A stretch of DNA of 64,000 bases from assembly GCA_943704415.1 (NCBI GenBank), contig CALSCO010000090.1, positions 19,641 to 83,640 on the forward strand, read 5' to 3'. This DNA comes from Parvularia atlantis (lineage: Eukaryota; Opisthokonta; Rotosphaerida). The position numbers and the translations under genes are program-made. The notes below the pieces were generated by a model. That model did no database searches, was not told the DNA's origin, and saw only the letters and a list, made by a program, of their open reading frames with translations. Positions within the stretch are counted from its first letter, which is position 1. Each line of letters opens with the position of its first letter. Shown here in pieces: positions 32,109-42,825 of the stretch.

Positions 32109-34775
32109 TTACTTCTTGCGCACGATCATGTTCTTCATCAGGTCGAAGCTGTTGCCGTCCGGCTGGTGCTCGTACAGCTCGCCCGGGTTGCGCACGCTCC
32201 GCGTCAGCAGCAGGCCTTGCGCGCTGATGCCTTCGATCACGGCCTCGGCGCCGCCAAAGCTGTCCAGCACGACGCGCTGCCCGCTGTGTGCCCAGTCGGC
32301 GTGTCAGCGCAGCACGCCAGCCTGCGGTCGACACGCATGCCTGTGCAGCCAGTAGCCGTAGTACAGCGGCAGGAGCGGCATAAAGCTGCCGTGTTCGTTC
32401 ATCATGCCTACCAGGCTCTCGAACGACGCGAGCACGCGCGCGAGCAGCTCCTGCGGTCCGCCCGCGGTCAGCGCCCTCACACGCGCCCGCACCCCTCTGC
32501 CAGCCACGCGCCTCCTTGCGCAGCAGGTCCAGCGCCGTGCCGTAGCGCGCGTTGTGCCGCCCGATCAAATCGTTGACGCAGTCGGTCGGCTCCGAGTTAT
32601 TCAGGTTGACGCCGCAGCCTGCCCGCGGGTGATCAGCCCCGCAAGGGTGGCGCGCCAGGCCAGCAGCACGCGGCACGCGCCGACTATCAGGTTGAAGATG
32701 TTCTCGTAGAAGCTCGAATTGACCAGCACGCCGCCGATCTTGCGCAGCACGGGCGCGCCGTCCGCACCGATCTCGCGCGAGTAGATGTCGTTCGGCCACT
32801 TGATGGCCATGCCGATGTCCTGCCGCACAACCACGTTGAACGTGTTGTGCGTGCGACCCCGCCGCGCACCTTGTAGCCGGGCTTGGAGCGCACGGCGTCG
32901 ACCACGGCGAGCGCCATGAGGTACTGCACAAAGACGACCGTGCTTGCGTCGCGGTGCCGCAGCGCGACCGAGAACTGCAGGCACCCGGCCGATGACACCC
33001 AGTGGTTCTGGCCGCGGCCTGCGCGCGCCGCCGTGTGGGCCGCGCTGCGATCGCGCACGACTGCCGAGCACACCTCGCCCCGAGACCTGGTGCGCGGCCG
33101 TGCACACGAGGCCGTCAGGCAGCGCGCGCAGCATGGCCGGGTTGCTGCGGGGCGGTCAGCGTGAGCAGCAGCACGGTGCACTGCGCGAGGGCCACACCGC
33201 TCAAGCACGGTCTGCGTCGACGTGATCACGTCCGTGTACATCAGCGCTGCGCCGAGCTGCCGCGCGCCGAGCTCGCGCCGATGCTGGAAGAAAAGCTGGC
33301 CGTGTCGCGCGCGGTCAGCACGGCACGGCGCGCTTAGCCGCACAGTGGCGCGCCTGTGAGTCGAACGCCGTGCGCAGCCGCTCGTTCGGCACGGACTGCA
33401 GCGCAAGCAGGGACACGCGCCAGGGGCTGCCGTCCGCCGGCCCAAGCGCGATCGTGTCTAAACCGGCGCCCTCAGCAGCACACGCCCGCCACACGTCCAC
33501 GCACAGTCCGGGTCACCGGTCTCAAGCCGCGGCGGCTCTCCGTCCGGCTGGAACGCGCAGCGCACGATCGTCTCCCACACGGCCGCCCTGCATGCTCGCC
33601 GTCAGTGACACACGATGTCGGCGCGGCCCACGCACGCCGCCGGGTCCGACGGGGCCAAGTCCTGCACGATGAGCGCGACGTCCGTCAGCGGCGGGTTCTC
33701 GATCGCCTCGTCGCTCGTGCGCAGGCCGAGTCGTCGCAGCGTCGAGCGCATGAGCAGGCGCCGCGCGGGGTCGTCGCCGAGCAGCGCGGCGGCGGTCGAG
33801 CCCTCGGGCCCACTGGCCAGCTTGGCCTCGTACTCGATGTGCACGCCCGACAGGATCGCCGTGCCGCGCCCGACCTGGCACTCGACAATCGCGGGCTTGC
33901 CCGCCCCGACGCCCTCGGTGTAGCGCGCGAGCGTGCGCACGTGCTCGAGGCCCTCCGGATCGAAGCTGCACGGGCACGCGGTTGAGTTACACATCGGCGT
34001 GAGCACCAGGCTGCCTCACGCACGTGCACCCGCCGTTGTAGTACACGCCGACGAGCGCCTGGCTGAGGTCGACCATCTGCGCCGTGTCGACGGCGACCGA
34101 CACAGCGCGCGCGCCCTCCTCCGAGTTGTACACGAAGCCCGGGTACACGCCGCTGCGGGGCACGGACGCGGCGGATCAGGCTCACGCGTGGCCGCCAGCC
34201 GCCGCCGCACCCGCGCCCGGTGCCCGGAAAGAGCGCGAGCTCGCGCGGCGCGTTGACTTGGAGCAGCGAGCCAAGCTCAAACTCGACGCAACGGCACGCG
34301 TAGTACGCGCCCGCACACAGCCCGAGGTAGCTCCCGCCGTTCTCGACGTAGCGGCGGATCTGCAAGTTGGCTGCGCGTCGTCTGAGCCGTGCCAACAGCA
34401 TCACACGCACTGCGCACCGGCGCCGGCCAGGTGCCGCGCGTAGGGCGTGTCGCGCCCGCCCGGCATCACAAGCAGCGCGGTCGACTCCTGCGCGCGCGCG
34501 CCGCACGCAAACGTCACGTGCGCACGGCGCCGCGAGCCGGACGCACGGCCCACGGCTGCTGCGCGAGGAGCCGGGCGTCGACGCGCTTGACGTCGTAGCG
34601 GTGCCCGAGCCAGCGGGTGAGCGCGGCCACGACGTGACGCAGCAGGTTGGGCCCCACGCCCTGGCCCGTATACACGAGCCTGCCGCGCGCGCGCGCGTGC
34701 GCGTTGCATCGGCGTGAGCAGGGCGCAGCAGCAGGCGAGAGAGAGGGCCGCGCCGCACACGTCGCTCGCCACCAT
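32109..34775 (-). CDS. BPL1: Biotin-[protein] ligase, fungal BPL1 type
   Basis: The enzyme attaches biotin to carboxylases via biotinyl-AMP. Spliced from ATG 34775, the frame reads MVASD(V)LVYTGQGVGPNL, matching the yeast Bpl1 N terminus. The N-terminal glutamine-amidotransferase-like domain includes LLVMPGGRDTPYARHLAGAG, IRRYVENGGSYLGLCAGAYY, FELGSLLQVNAPRELALFPG and VECQVGRGTAILSGVHIEYE (33880-33825). The catalytic half has FFQHRRELGARQLGAALMYT-region sequence (33290-33230), SVALRHRDASTVVFVQYLMA, VRQDIGMAIKWPNDIYS (32830-32780, containing the catalytic KWPNDIY), KIGGVLVNSSFYEN and GCGVNLNNSEPTDCVNDLI. The C-terminal domain ends SFDLMKNMIVRKK. Many short introns. The two-domain layout is fungal and metazoan, not bacterial BirA. 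Confidence 0.93.
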
Positions 34776-34817
34776 GTTTGTGTGACAGATCGAACGTCGC
34801 GGCGAATATCGAGCGCG

Positions 34818-35531
34818 ATGCAGGCGTGCATCATCCGCGCGCTCGGCCGTGCTGATCGTGGCGCGCTGACGGCGGCCGGGGGGTCGCACAGCTCTCGCGC
34901 CTCGCGTCGCCGCTGTTGATCGCGCAGCTGCTCGAGCTGGCCGTGCTCGCGACCGCGTTCGGGTTCATCGGCTCGGTCCTGCGCGGGCCCAACCGCGAGG
35001 CCGTTCAGAGCAACGTCAACGGGTTCTACTGGCAGCTGCTCACCGTCTCCGACACGCTCAACGGGCTCTATGTGGCCCTACTGACGCTGTACATCGCGCC
35101 GCTTGTGTTTGGCGTGGTGCAGGACGCGCGCAAGACCGGCCGGCGCGTCGAGGCGTTCTTCGCCGTCAGCCCCTTCTACATCAACCTCTACATCTTCATC
35201 GTCTTTGTCAAGGTCGCGCGCACTCACCCGCACCGCGCCTGCACGCGCACGGTGGCTGACGTCGCGGGCGGGTGCGTGCGCGGCGCAGTTTGCCCTCGTC
35301 CTGCTGTGCATCCTGTTCCTCATCTTCACCATCATCAGCTTCCAGGCGCCGCTGCAGGCGCTTCAGTTCAGCGCCGACGTCTTCGCCGTGTTCCGCGCGC
35401 AGGACGGCTACAGCGCACTCTTTGGCGCGACGATCGTCTACGGCGTGCTCGCGTTCGTGCTCAACGTGGAGCTGTTTGCGTGCGTGTACCTGCTCGGGTG
35501 GGAGCACGCGGTCGCGCGCATCAAGGGCTGA
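34818..35531 (+). CDS. Multi-pass membrane protein of unknown function
   Basis: Two long exons are clear. The first (about 34882-35211) reads SPLLIAQLLELAVLATAFGF...WQLLTVSDTLNGLYVALLTL...FFAVSPFYINLYIFIVFV. After an intron ending GGCGCAG (35288) the second reads FALVLLCILFLIFTIISFQA...YSALFGATIVYGVLAFVLNV and ends LLGWEHAVARIKG at a TGA, 35529-35531. Five hydrophobic segments are visible. Total length is about 200-220 residues. The start is uncertain: ATG 34818 is the nearest, but no donor in the right phase was found, so a first exon may differ. I do not recognise the family. It is divergent from BPL1. Confidence 0.6.
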
Positions 35532-35673
35532 GCTCCGGCGCGTGACACGCCGCATGCCGCGCGGCGCTCTCTGTAACAGCAACTGTGCAGGATTTTTTTT
35601 TTTGAAGCCTTGAAGAAAGAAAGCAGAACGACAGTGTCTCACGCGCGACAAGAGAAGCATTGCCTGCCCGCCT

Positions 35674-37660
35674 TCACTTGGGCGTTCGGATGAGCGGCCG
35701 GCCGGCCGTGTCGATGTTGCGCAGGTGCGCGCCGGCATCGTTGTCGTCGTCGTCGTCGTCGTCGTCCGCGATGGGGTAGCTCTCAAAGTACGTGCCCTGG
35801 AACGGCGCCGGCGCGGCGTGTGCGCGAGCAGGCGACTTGCTGCTACCCATGGCGCCCGCGCTCGACGTGCGCGCCATGACTGTGCTGTAGGGCGCCTGCC
35901 GCCCGGCGATGCGCACACTCAGGCCGTGCGGTGCGCCGGTGGGCTGCGAGTGCGGCGGTGTCGGCGTGCCCGCCGCCGCACCGCCCGCCGCGCCGGCCGT
36001 GTTGACGCGCAGCCCGGCCGACGGCGTCCCGTGCGCTATCCCGTTGCTGACGGCGCCGGGCGCGGCGGCCCCGGCCGCGGCTGATACGACGGCGCGCAGG
36101 GCGTTGGAGCCGCCGATGACAAAGTGCGCGCCGCTGGTGCGGTGCTTGCGCGTGCGCCGCGCGATGTCGGTCTCGTCATCAATCTCCTTGTTGATGAGCT
36201 CCTCGATCACGTCCTCAAGCGTGATCACGCCCAGCAGCTCGCGCCCGTTGAACCCGTCCTCGCGCTGAATCGCTGCCATGTGGCTCTTGCCCGACTCGAA
36301 CGTGTGCAGCATGTCGTACAGGTGCACGGTCGGCGCGACAAAGACGACCGCGCTCAGCGGCAGGTCGCCCACGAGCTTGGGCTGGCGCGGGTCGTAGCCC
36401 AGCAGGTCCTTGACGATCAGCAGCCCGACGAGTTTGTGGATGTTGCCCTTGTACACGGGCACGCGGCTGTGGCCTGCGCCAGAGTGGTGAGCGCGGCCAA
36501 CAGTGCACGCGCAGACCGGCGCGCACCGTGGTGCCGGATCTCGTTAAACAGGGCCTGGTCGAGCACAGCGTCGGCGTCGATCATGAACACGCGCTCAATG
36601 CTGGTCATGGCGTCGGTCACATGCTTGTGCGTCATGTCGAGCGCGCCGCGGATGACGAGGACCTCGTCGTTGGACAGCGGCTCCTCGTTCTCGGCCGTGG
36701 CCGTCGCGTGCATCTGCACCAGCTCCGACAGCTCCTGCCGGCGGTAATAGGTGCCGTGGTCCGTGCCTAGCACACTGCGGCCGCGGTCAGACGGCGAGCG
36801 GTACGGCCGAGCACGTCCGCACCGATCGAGCAGCTTGCTGATGGGGTAGGAGATCACGAAGAAGACGCCGATGATGCCCCAGACGAGCCTGCGGGGCACG
36901 GCTGAGCGCGCCGGTCGAGACGGGGTTGCGCGCGCACCACTTGACTTTGGCGCCGATGGCGAGGCCGTAGCGGCTGCAGACGGCCTGCGGGATGACCTCG
37001 CCGAAGAAGAGCACGGCCGTGACCGAGATGACGACGGCGGCGACGGGCGACGTGAGGCGGTCGAGGACTGCGGCGGTGTGAGACGGGGGCGGGCGTCGGC
37101 CGCGCCGGGTCTGCGGCGCACAGAGCGGCAGCGCCTCCATGCAGATCGCGTTGGCGAGCAGCAGCGTCACGAGCAGCAGGTGGTGCTGCTTGACGAGCGG
37201 GAGGACTGCACGCGGCGCACGGCCGTCAGCGGCGGCGGCGGATGCGGATGCGCGGCGCACGACGACGCACTGGCGCGCGCGTGCTTGCGCTCGTCCTCGT
37301 CGCCCCCGTTCATGATGACCGTCAGCGACGTCGTGTCGAACGAGAGCAGCCCGAGCGTCAGGCCCGACATCAGCCCTGCGCCCGCCGACCACCGCGCCTG
37401 AGCCGCGCACACGGCCGCCGCGCACCCGCGCCGCGCACCCGCCAAGAGCACGAGCACGATGCACACGACGATGAACAGCCAGAACGTGGGAGAGCTGGGC
37501 GACAGCGCCTCCTCGGCCTCGTCCTGCGCGCGCCCGCCGCATCGGCCTTCCCCCCGCCGGCGGTTGGCAGCACACAGCGCGCGCGCACCCACAACGTGCC
37601 GTCGCTGCACTCGAGCCGCGTCGCGCTCACGAGCGCGCACACGAGTTGTTCGCCGCTCAT
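35674..37660 (-). CDS. MAM3: CNNM/MAM3-type membrane protein (DUF21 plus CBS pair)
   Basis: Start ATG 37660 (MSGEQLVCALVSATRLECSD). One hydrophobic segment (FWLFIVVCIVLVLLAG) precedes the DUF21 transmembrane domain: AGLMSGLTLGLLSFDTTSLT, KQHHLLLVTLLLANAICMEA, AVVISVTAVLFFGEVIPQAV and LVWGIIGVFFVISYPISKLL. The intracellular CBS pair follows: LVIRGALDMTHKHVTDAMTS and VPVYKGNIHKLVGLLIVKDL...LLGVITLEDVIEELI. The GEVIPQA motif is diagnostic. Family members handle Mg2+ or other divalent cations; yeast Mam3 sits on the vacuole. The tail is Ala/Gly-rich with an Asp run (DDDDDDDDND, about 35770-35740) and ends LIRTPK. The BDP1 stop lies 40 bp upstream on the same strand. Confidence 0.93.
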
Positions 37661-37700
37661 CGCCTCAATCCAGATTGTACAAAAAAGCACACACGGCGCG

Positions 37701-39330
37701 TCACCCGCTCGCCTTGCCCGCAGCCACCTTACTCTTGTCGGCGCTGATGCGGCCCGAGACGAGCGCGAGCGTGGCGGCGTCTGGGCGGGCGGGCGGTGTG
37801 AGTGCACAAGGCAGTCCACCGCCCACGTGCGCACACACCGACGGGCTTGCGGCAGCGCAGCGCGAGATTGAGCCGCGTCGGGTTCGCGCGCTCCTCGCGC
37901 TTGTACTTGTACTTGATCTGGCGGCGGTCGCGGCCGGGAAACATGGTCGCGATCAGCGTAAAGTCGGTGCCCCAGAACTGCAGCGCCTCGAAGAACCGGT
38001 TGGTCTCCTCGGGCGTCCAGCGCTCGCTCGGCGGCCGGTGCGTGTACGAAGCGCTCGTGACGCGCGTGCCCGTGTCGAGCGTGAGCGTGCTGTCGTACAC
38101 GACGGGCTCGCTGTTGCCCGCCGGCACGACCAGCGACTGCTCATCCAGCACAAGCTTGCCGTCGACGATGCGCACCTGCGGCGCGTACGACACGTTGGCC
38201 GCCTCGGACGGCATCTCGGGCGCGGGCGCGCTGGGCCGCCCTGGCCCCGCTGCCGCCTTGCGCGCGTCGCCCTCGGCCGAGCCGCTCTCGTCGCGCAGGC
38301 GTTTGCGCTCCAGCGTCGACTTCATCGCCTCGCCGCTCTGCACGTAGATGTACGACGCCATCGTCATGTGCTTGGGCGGGTGCGGCGCCTCGCCCTGCGC
38401 GGCCGTTCAGCAAGCTCGCTTGAAGCGCGGGACGGCAGCGCGCACTGAGGACAACGTGCGCGGCCGGCCGCGCGCCGTCGGGTCGCGCCGGAAGCTCTTG
38501 CGGCCGAGGGCGTTGCGCTTGGGCGCGAGGCTGCGCTCGCCACTGGTGCGCTCATCGTTGTCGTCGTCATCATCATCGTCGTCATCGGCAGCGTCGTCCT
38601 CGTTGTCGCTGCGGCCGCTCGCGTCGCCGCCACTCGCCTCATCCTCGTCTGCGTCATGGCCGTTGAAGTCGATGTCGCCGTCGCCGCCGGCCTCGTGCCC
38701 CTCCTTGACCGCCAGTTTCTTCGCCTCGCCCGCCTTGGCGATGCTCTGCAGCCGCGACGTGAGCGCCGGTCGCGCCACGGCCGCCGGTTCCGGCCGCGTC
38801 GACGATGCGGCGGCGGGCACGGCAATGACCTGCGCCGGCCGCGGCGACGACACCGCCGTCGGCACGGCGACCACTTGCCCCGGCCGCGGCGACGCCAGCA
38901 CGAGCGGCGGCACACGCACGGATGTGACGGCGATGCGCGAGGCCGACTTGACCACGGGCACAACCGGCTCCGGCAGCGGCAGCGGCTCGTCGGCGGGCTC
39001 GGGCTCCGGCTGCGTCGCGGCCACCGCTGCTGCCGGTGCTGCTGCCGGTGTCTCGGACGGCTTCGGCTGCTGCTGCTCATCCTCTTCCTCCTCGTCATCA
39101 TCGTCGTCGTCGTCCTCCTCCTCCTCATCGCTCGAGATGCGCCGCTTGCTCGGCGACCCCGCCGCCGCCGCCGCTGCCGCCTGCCCCTGCGAAGATGCGC
39201 CCGCCGGCCGATCGGGCGACGCGCTCGGCCGCGACGCCGTCAGCACGGGCCCGTGCACGCCTGGCGACGGAGTGCGATCAGCAGAGGGGCGAGACGCGCA
39301 CTGCACGGCCACACCTTTGCGCAGCGCCAT
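37701..39330 (-). CDS. BDP1: TFIIIB subunit B'' (Bdp1)
   Basis: This is an RNA polymerase III initiation factor that locks TBP-Brf1 on promoters. Start ATG 39330 (MALRKGVAVQCASRPSADRT). The N-terminal half is low complexity: an acidic run (SDEEEEDDDDDDDEEEEDEQ), Pro/Glu and Arg-Pro-Gly-Gln repeats (SPRPGQVVAVPTAVSSPRPA). After one intron near 38400 comes the conserved core, MASYIYVQSGEAMKSTLERK, and the extended SANT domain ERWTPEETNRFFEALQFWGT...IATMFPGRDRRQIKYKYKRE (38030-37890), diagnostic for Bdp1. A last intron joins LNLALRC to TLALVSGRISADKSKV and the stop at 37701. The start lies only 13 bp from the candidate start of the divergent exonuclease gene. Confidence 0.9.
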
Positions 39331-39343
39331 CTCACGCGTGTCC

Positions 39344-40579
39344 GATGGCGGCGAGAAGTGTGACCGACCAGCTGGGCGCTCTGTCTCTCGTGCGTCTCGT
39401 CTCGTCCGCCTCGCTCGCGTTCGCTGCCACGGCCGGACGCTGACGGGGGCGCGCAGCGCGAGGCGCCCGCCGATCGTGCGCAGGACGCGCGACGGCAGCC
39501 GCCGCCCGCCGGCAGTGCGGCGCCGACCACGCGCAGGCCGCGGCAGCGATACCAATACTTCTGCGTGATCGATGTCGAGGTGCGGCGGTGCCGTCAAAGA
39601 CGGACCCGCACGTGACGCGTGCCGCAGGCGACGTGCGAGGAGGACAAGGCGTTCAGCTTCGACAACGAGATCATCGAGTTCCCGGCCGTGCTGCTGGATG
39701 GGCGCACGATGCAGACGGTGCACGGCCACGCCGTCTCGTGCGCGCCCGTCTAATTCTGTGCGGCTCACAGATCGACACGTTCCACGCCTACGTGCGGCCG
39801 GTGCGCGCGTGCGCGTGTCCAGGCGCGCGGCTGTGGGCTGACAGAGCGCGTACGAAGGTTCTTAACCCGACGCTGTCAGCGTACTGCACAAAGTTGACGG
39901 GAATCACGCAGGCGCAGGTCGACGCGAGCGACACGTTTCCCCTGGTCTGTCTGAGCACGGCCGTGCACGGCGCCGGTGTTGATGCACGCGCCCGTGCACA
40001 GGTGCTCCAGCGCTTCGAGACGTGGCTGCGCGGGCACGGCCTGCTCAACCAGCACGCAAACACGGTCGCGTTCATCACGGACGGGCCGTGGGACCTGCGC
40101 GACTTTGTGCTGGACAAGCAGTGCGGCCTGTCGGGCATCGCGCGCCCGGCGTACTTCATGCGCTGGATCGACCTTCGCCTCGTGCGTGCCTGGGCGGCGC
40201 GTCAAGGAGGGTGACGTCGTGTGCGCCAGTCGTTCCGCTACTACTTCGACACGCGCGAGCGGTTCAGCCTCGACGGCATGCTGCGCAAGCTCGGGATGCA
40301 GTTCGAGGGCCGGCCGCACGCCGGGATGGACGACACGCGCAACATCGCGAGGGTCGCGCGCGAGCTGATGACGTGCGCCGGTCGCGGTTGCTCGCGCACA
40401 GCTCGAGCTCACGCATGCTGTGCGGCAGCCGCGGCGCCGACCTCAAAATCAACAGCCACTTTGACTCGAGCACGCCGGTCTACACGCCCGGCACGGCCGC
40501 GCGGCGCACGGAGCAGCGAGCGCGGTCGGTCGAGGTCGAGCGCGGGGCGCAGGGGGCGCAGGACGCGTCGCGGGCCTGA
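39344..40579 (+). CDS. ERI1-family 3'-5' exonuclease (DEDDh)
   Basis: The family trims small RNAs, histone mRNA ends and 5.8S rRNA. The core starts RYQYFCVIDVE, and an intron (GTGCGGC...CGCAG) joins ATCEEDKAFSFDNEIIEFPA, placing catalytic D and E. Next come LNPTLSAYCTKLTGITQAQV, FITDGPWDLRDFVLDKQCGL (second D), YFMRWIDLRQSFRYYF and KLGMQFEGRPHAGMDDTRN, with the catalytic His and last Asp. All DEDDh residues are present. The last exon ends GADLKINSHFDSSTPVYTPG...ASRA. The start at 39344 (MAARSVTDQLGALSL, spliced to REAPADRAQ) is provisional; it restores frame with consensus splice sites. Paralogue assignment (ERI1, ERI2 or ERI3) is not possible. Confidence 0.87.
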
Positions 40580-40604
40580 GACCACTTCGACTTTTTACAG
40601 TTAC

Positions 40605-42154
40605 TCACTCATCCTGCGTCTGCTCCTGCTCGCTGGCGGGTTCCTGCTCGCTGGCGGGCTCCTGCTCGCTGGCGGGTTCCTGCTCGCTGGCCGGCTCCTG
40701 CTCGCTGGCGGGCTCCTGCTCGCTGGCGGGCTCAGGCGCGGCCTCGGCCTGGCGATCAGGCTCAGGCTCGCAAACAGGCTCAGGCACAGGCTCAGGCTCG
40801 CGAACAGGCTCAGGCACGGGCTCAGGCTCGCAAACAGGCTCAGGCACAGGCTTGGCGGGCGGCGTGGCCTCGGGCGGCGTGACGGTGATTGTGATCTCGG
40901 GCAGCGGCGCGGCCTGCGCGGGCGCGGCAAAGAGCGCGTTGACGCCCTGGAAGATGCACAGCGTGACGCGCGTGATCAGGTCGCTCTCGGCCATGAGCTT
41001 CATCGGGTCGTCGTCCGTGCCTGCGTGGGCAATGAGCACGCTTCGAGGCGCGCCGGGCGCAGTGCACCGCGCAGCAGGTTCGGCCCGAATACGGTCGCGA
41101 GGTTCTTGAGGTCCATCTTACTGCGCGCCGAGTGCTCGGCCACGCGCACAAGGAAGCGCGAGAGGTACTCGAGCAGCGCGCGGTTCTCGTGCGGGAGCGC
41201 GGCGATCGTCGTGTGCAGCGCGTCTGGCAGCGTTGCCTCCTTGTCTGCGCACGGTGAGCGTGCGCCGAGCGTCGAGGGTCTGCGCACCGCGGCACACGGC
41301 GAGCAGCGCGTCATAGTTGGCCGTGAGCATGAGCGGCTGCGGCATCGAGCGCAGGTACAGCTTGAGCAGGCCCGCGACGACGTGCGGGTCCTCGGCCGCC
41401 TCGAACGACGGGTTGCGGCCGAGGTCAAACGCGTTGCGCAGCTCCTGGATGCGGTCAAAGTTGCCGCCGAGCCGGAAGATGCCCTCCTCGGCCGTGCGGT
41501 CTACGCGCACACGCTCAGTAGCACGCCCACGACGTGAACGAGGCGCCCGCACTCTTGGCTGTGAGGAACTCGACGCACTTGACGACGACGAGCGGCAGCG
41601 CGCGCTCGGCGTCGAACGCGGCAGGCCTCCCCTTGAGCGTCGCGAGGTCGACGCCGAAGACGATCTCGTCCTGGCGCAGCGCGGCCTACGACGGTGGCTG
41701 CGGATGAGCGCCGTGCTGCCCGCACACGAGGCGCAGCGGCCGCTGCCGCACCCGGCCGTTGACGTTCTTGAGCGCGTCGACCCACGCGGCCTGCTCGAGC
41801 TCAGACGCGGCGACAAAGTAGTAGTACTTGCGCGGATGGCGCGGGCTGCGCGGCTCCCTGCCGGCGAGGCGGAAGCAGTGCTCCTTGCGCGGCGGGTCCT
41901 TGGGCAGCACCGCGGCGGCCTCGCGGTTGAGCAGCTCGTAGCGCTTGACGGGGCGCTTGAGCTGCGGCGCGGCACGCGACACGCGGTCAAAACACACACG
42001 CGACGCGCCGTTTCGCGCCTCCGCGCACCTTGGCGTCGGCGTACTGCACGAGCGTCTGCCCCTCAATCGCGAACCAGCGGCGCGTCCAGCCCTTGAGCAG
42101 GCCCGTGCGCACGAGCAGCGGGCCCGCCTTGCCCAGGGCCGCCGCGTCGGTCAT
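40605..42154 (-). CDS. PH-RhoGAP protein with C-terminal Glu/Pro repeats
   Basis: Start ATG 42154 gives a PH domain at once: [20 protein letters not shown]...[13 protein letters not shown], later [20 protein letters not shown]. The RhoGAP domain begins [10 protein letters not shown], with the arginine finger in [19 protein letters not shown] (41490-41430), then [40 protein letters not shown] and [18 protein letters not shown]. It should stimulate GTP hydrolysis on a Rho, Rac or Cdc42 GTPase at membranes; which one is not visible. The C terminus (40870-40605) is a run of [11 protein letters not shown] and EPASEQ repeats. The convergent exonuclease gene ends 25 bp away. Introns are short and frequent. 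Confidence 0.9.
40623..40735 (-). repeat. 18-bp tandem repeat encoding EPASEQ units
   Basis: About six copies of an 18-bp unit (plus-strand CTGCTCGCTGGCGGGCTC with small variants) lie in tandem and encode repeated EPASEQ at the C terminus of the RhoGAP protein. A second, looser repeat of CAGGCTCAGGCTCG-type sequence continues to about 40850. Confidence 0.85.
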
Positions 42155-42577
42155 CCAAGTCGTCGGAAACGTCGCGGTCGACGTTCGAGTGCGGATGAGA
42201 CGTCACCGCGGCGCACAGCCAATCGGCGTCTTTCATCAGCGATCAAAACCATATCGGTCGTGTGCCGTTCCTTTGTCGCGTCGGGGCAGGCCGCGTGCGC
42301 ACCGGGGGCGGACCTGGGGCGGCGGTGTCGCGACCCGCGCGCGGGAGACGCGCCCGTCTTCTTTTTGCGCCGTGCCCGTGCGCCGACCGTGGGCAGCGGG
42401 CTGGCAACCAGCAGCACGACGCCGCCCGTGTGTGCACCGCGTCCCGCCCGTGGGCCGCGACCTCGTCTGCCCTTCTCTCTCGCCCTCTCTCTCTCTCTCT
42501 CTCTCTCGCCGCGGCACCGCCATCAGCTGACCCGCGGGGCCGTGCGCGCCGCAGCACCCTCCGCCCCTCCGCGCCGA
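42155..42577. other. Divergent intergenic region, RhoGAP / SKN7
   Basis: This 423-bp gap holds a CT dinucleotide run at about 42485-42507. Otherwise it is GC-rich sequence in which I see no gene. It must contain both promoters and 5' leaders. Confidence 0.6.
42485..42507. repeat. (CT)n microsatellite upstream of SKN7
   Basis: About 11 CT dinucleotides lie roughly 70-90 bp before the SKN7 start codon. A second CT run lies inside the first intron of the TSR4-like gene at about 46556-46574. Confidence 0.85.
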
Positions 42578-42590
42578 ATGAGCACACGAC

Positions 42591-42630
<40 letters not shown>

Positions 42631-42697
42631 CAATCCGCACCACGTCAGCCAGCCCTCAACCGTGGCCTTCTTCGAGCAGCAGCTGCGGCAACAGGCG

Positions 42698-42735
<38 letters not shown>

Positions 42736-42791
42736 GCAGGCGCCGTACAGCGTCAGCAGCAGCGGTAACCAGGGCGCGCCGCCCATGCGCC

Positions 42792-42825
<34 letters not shown>

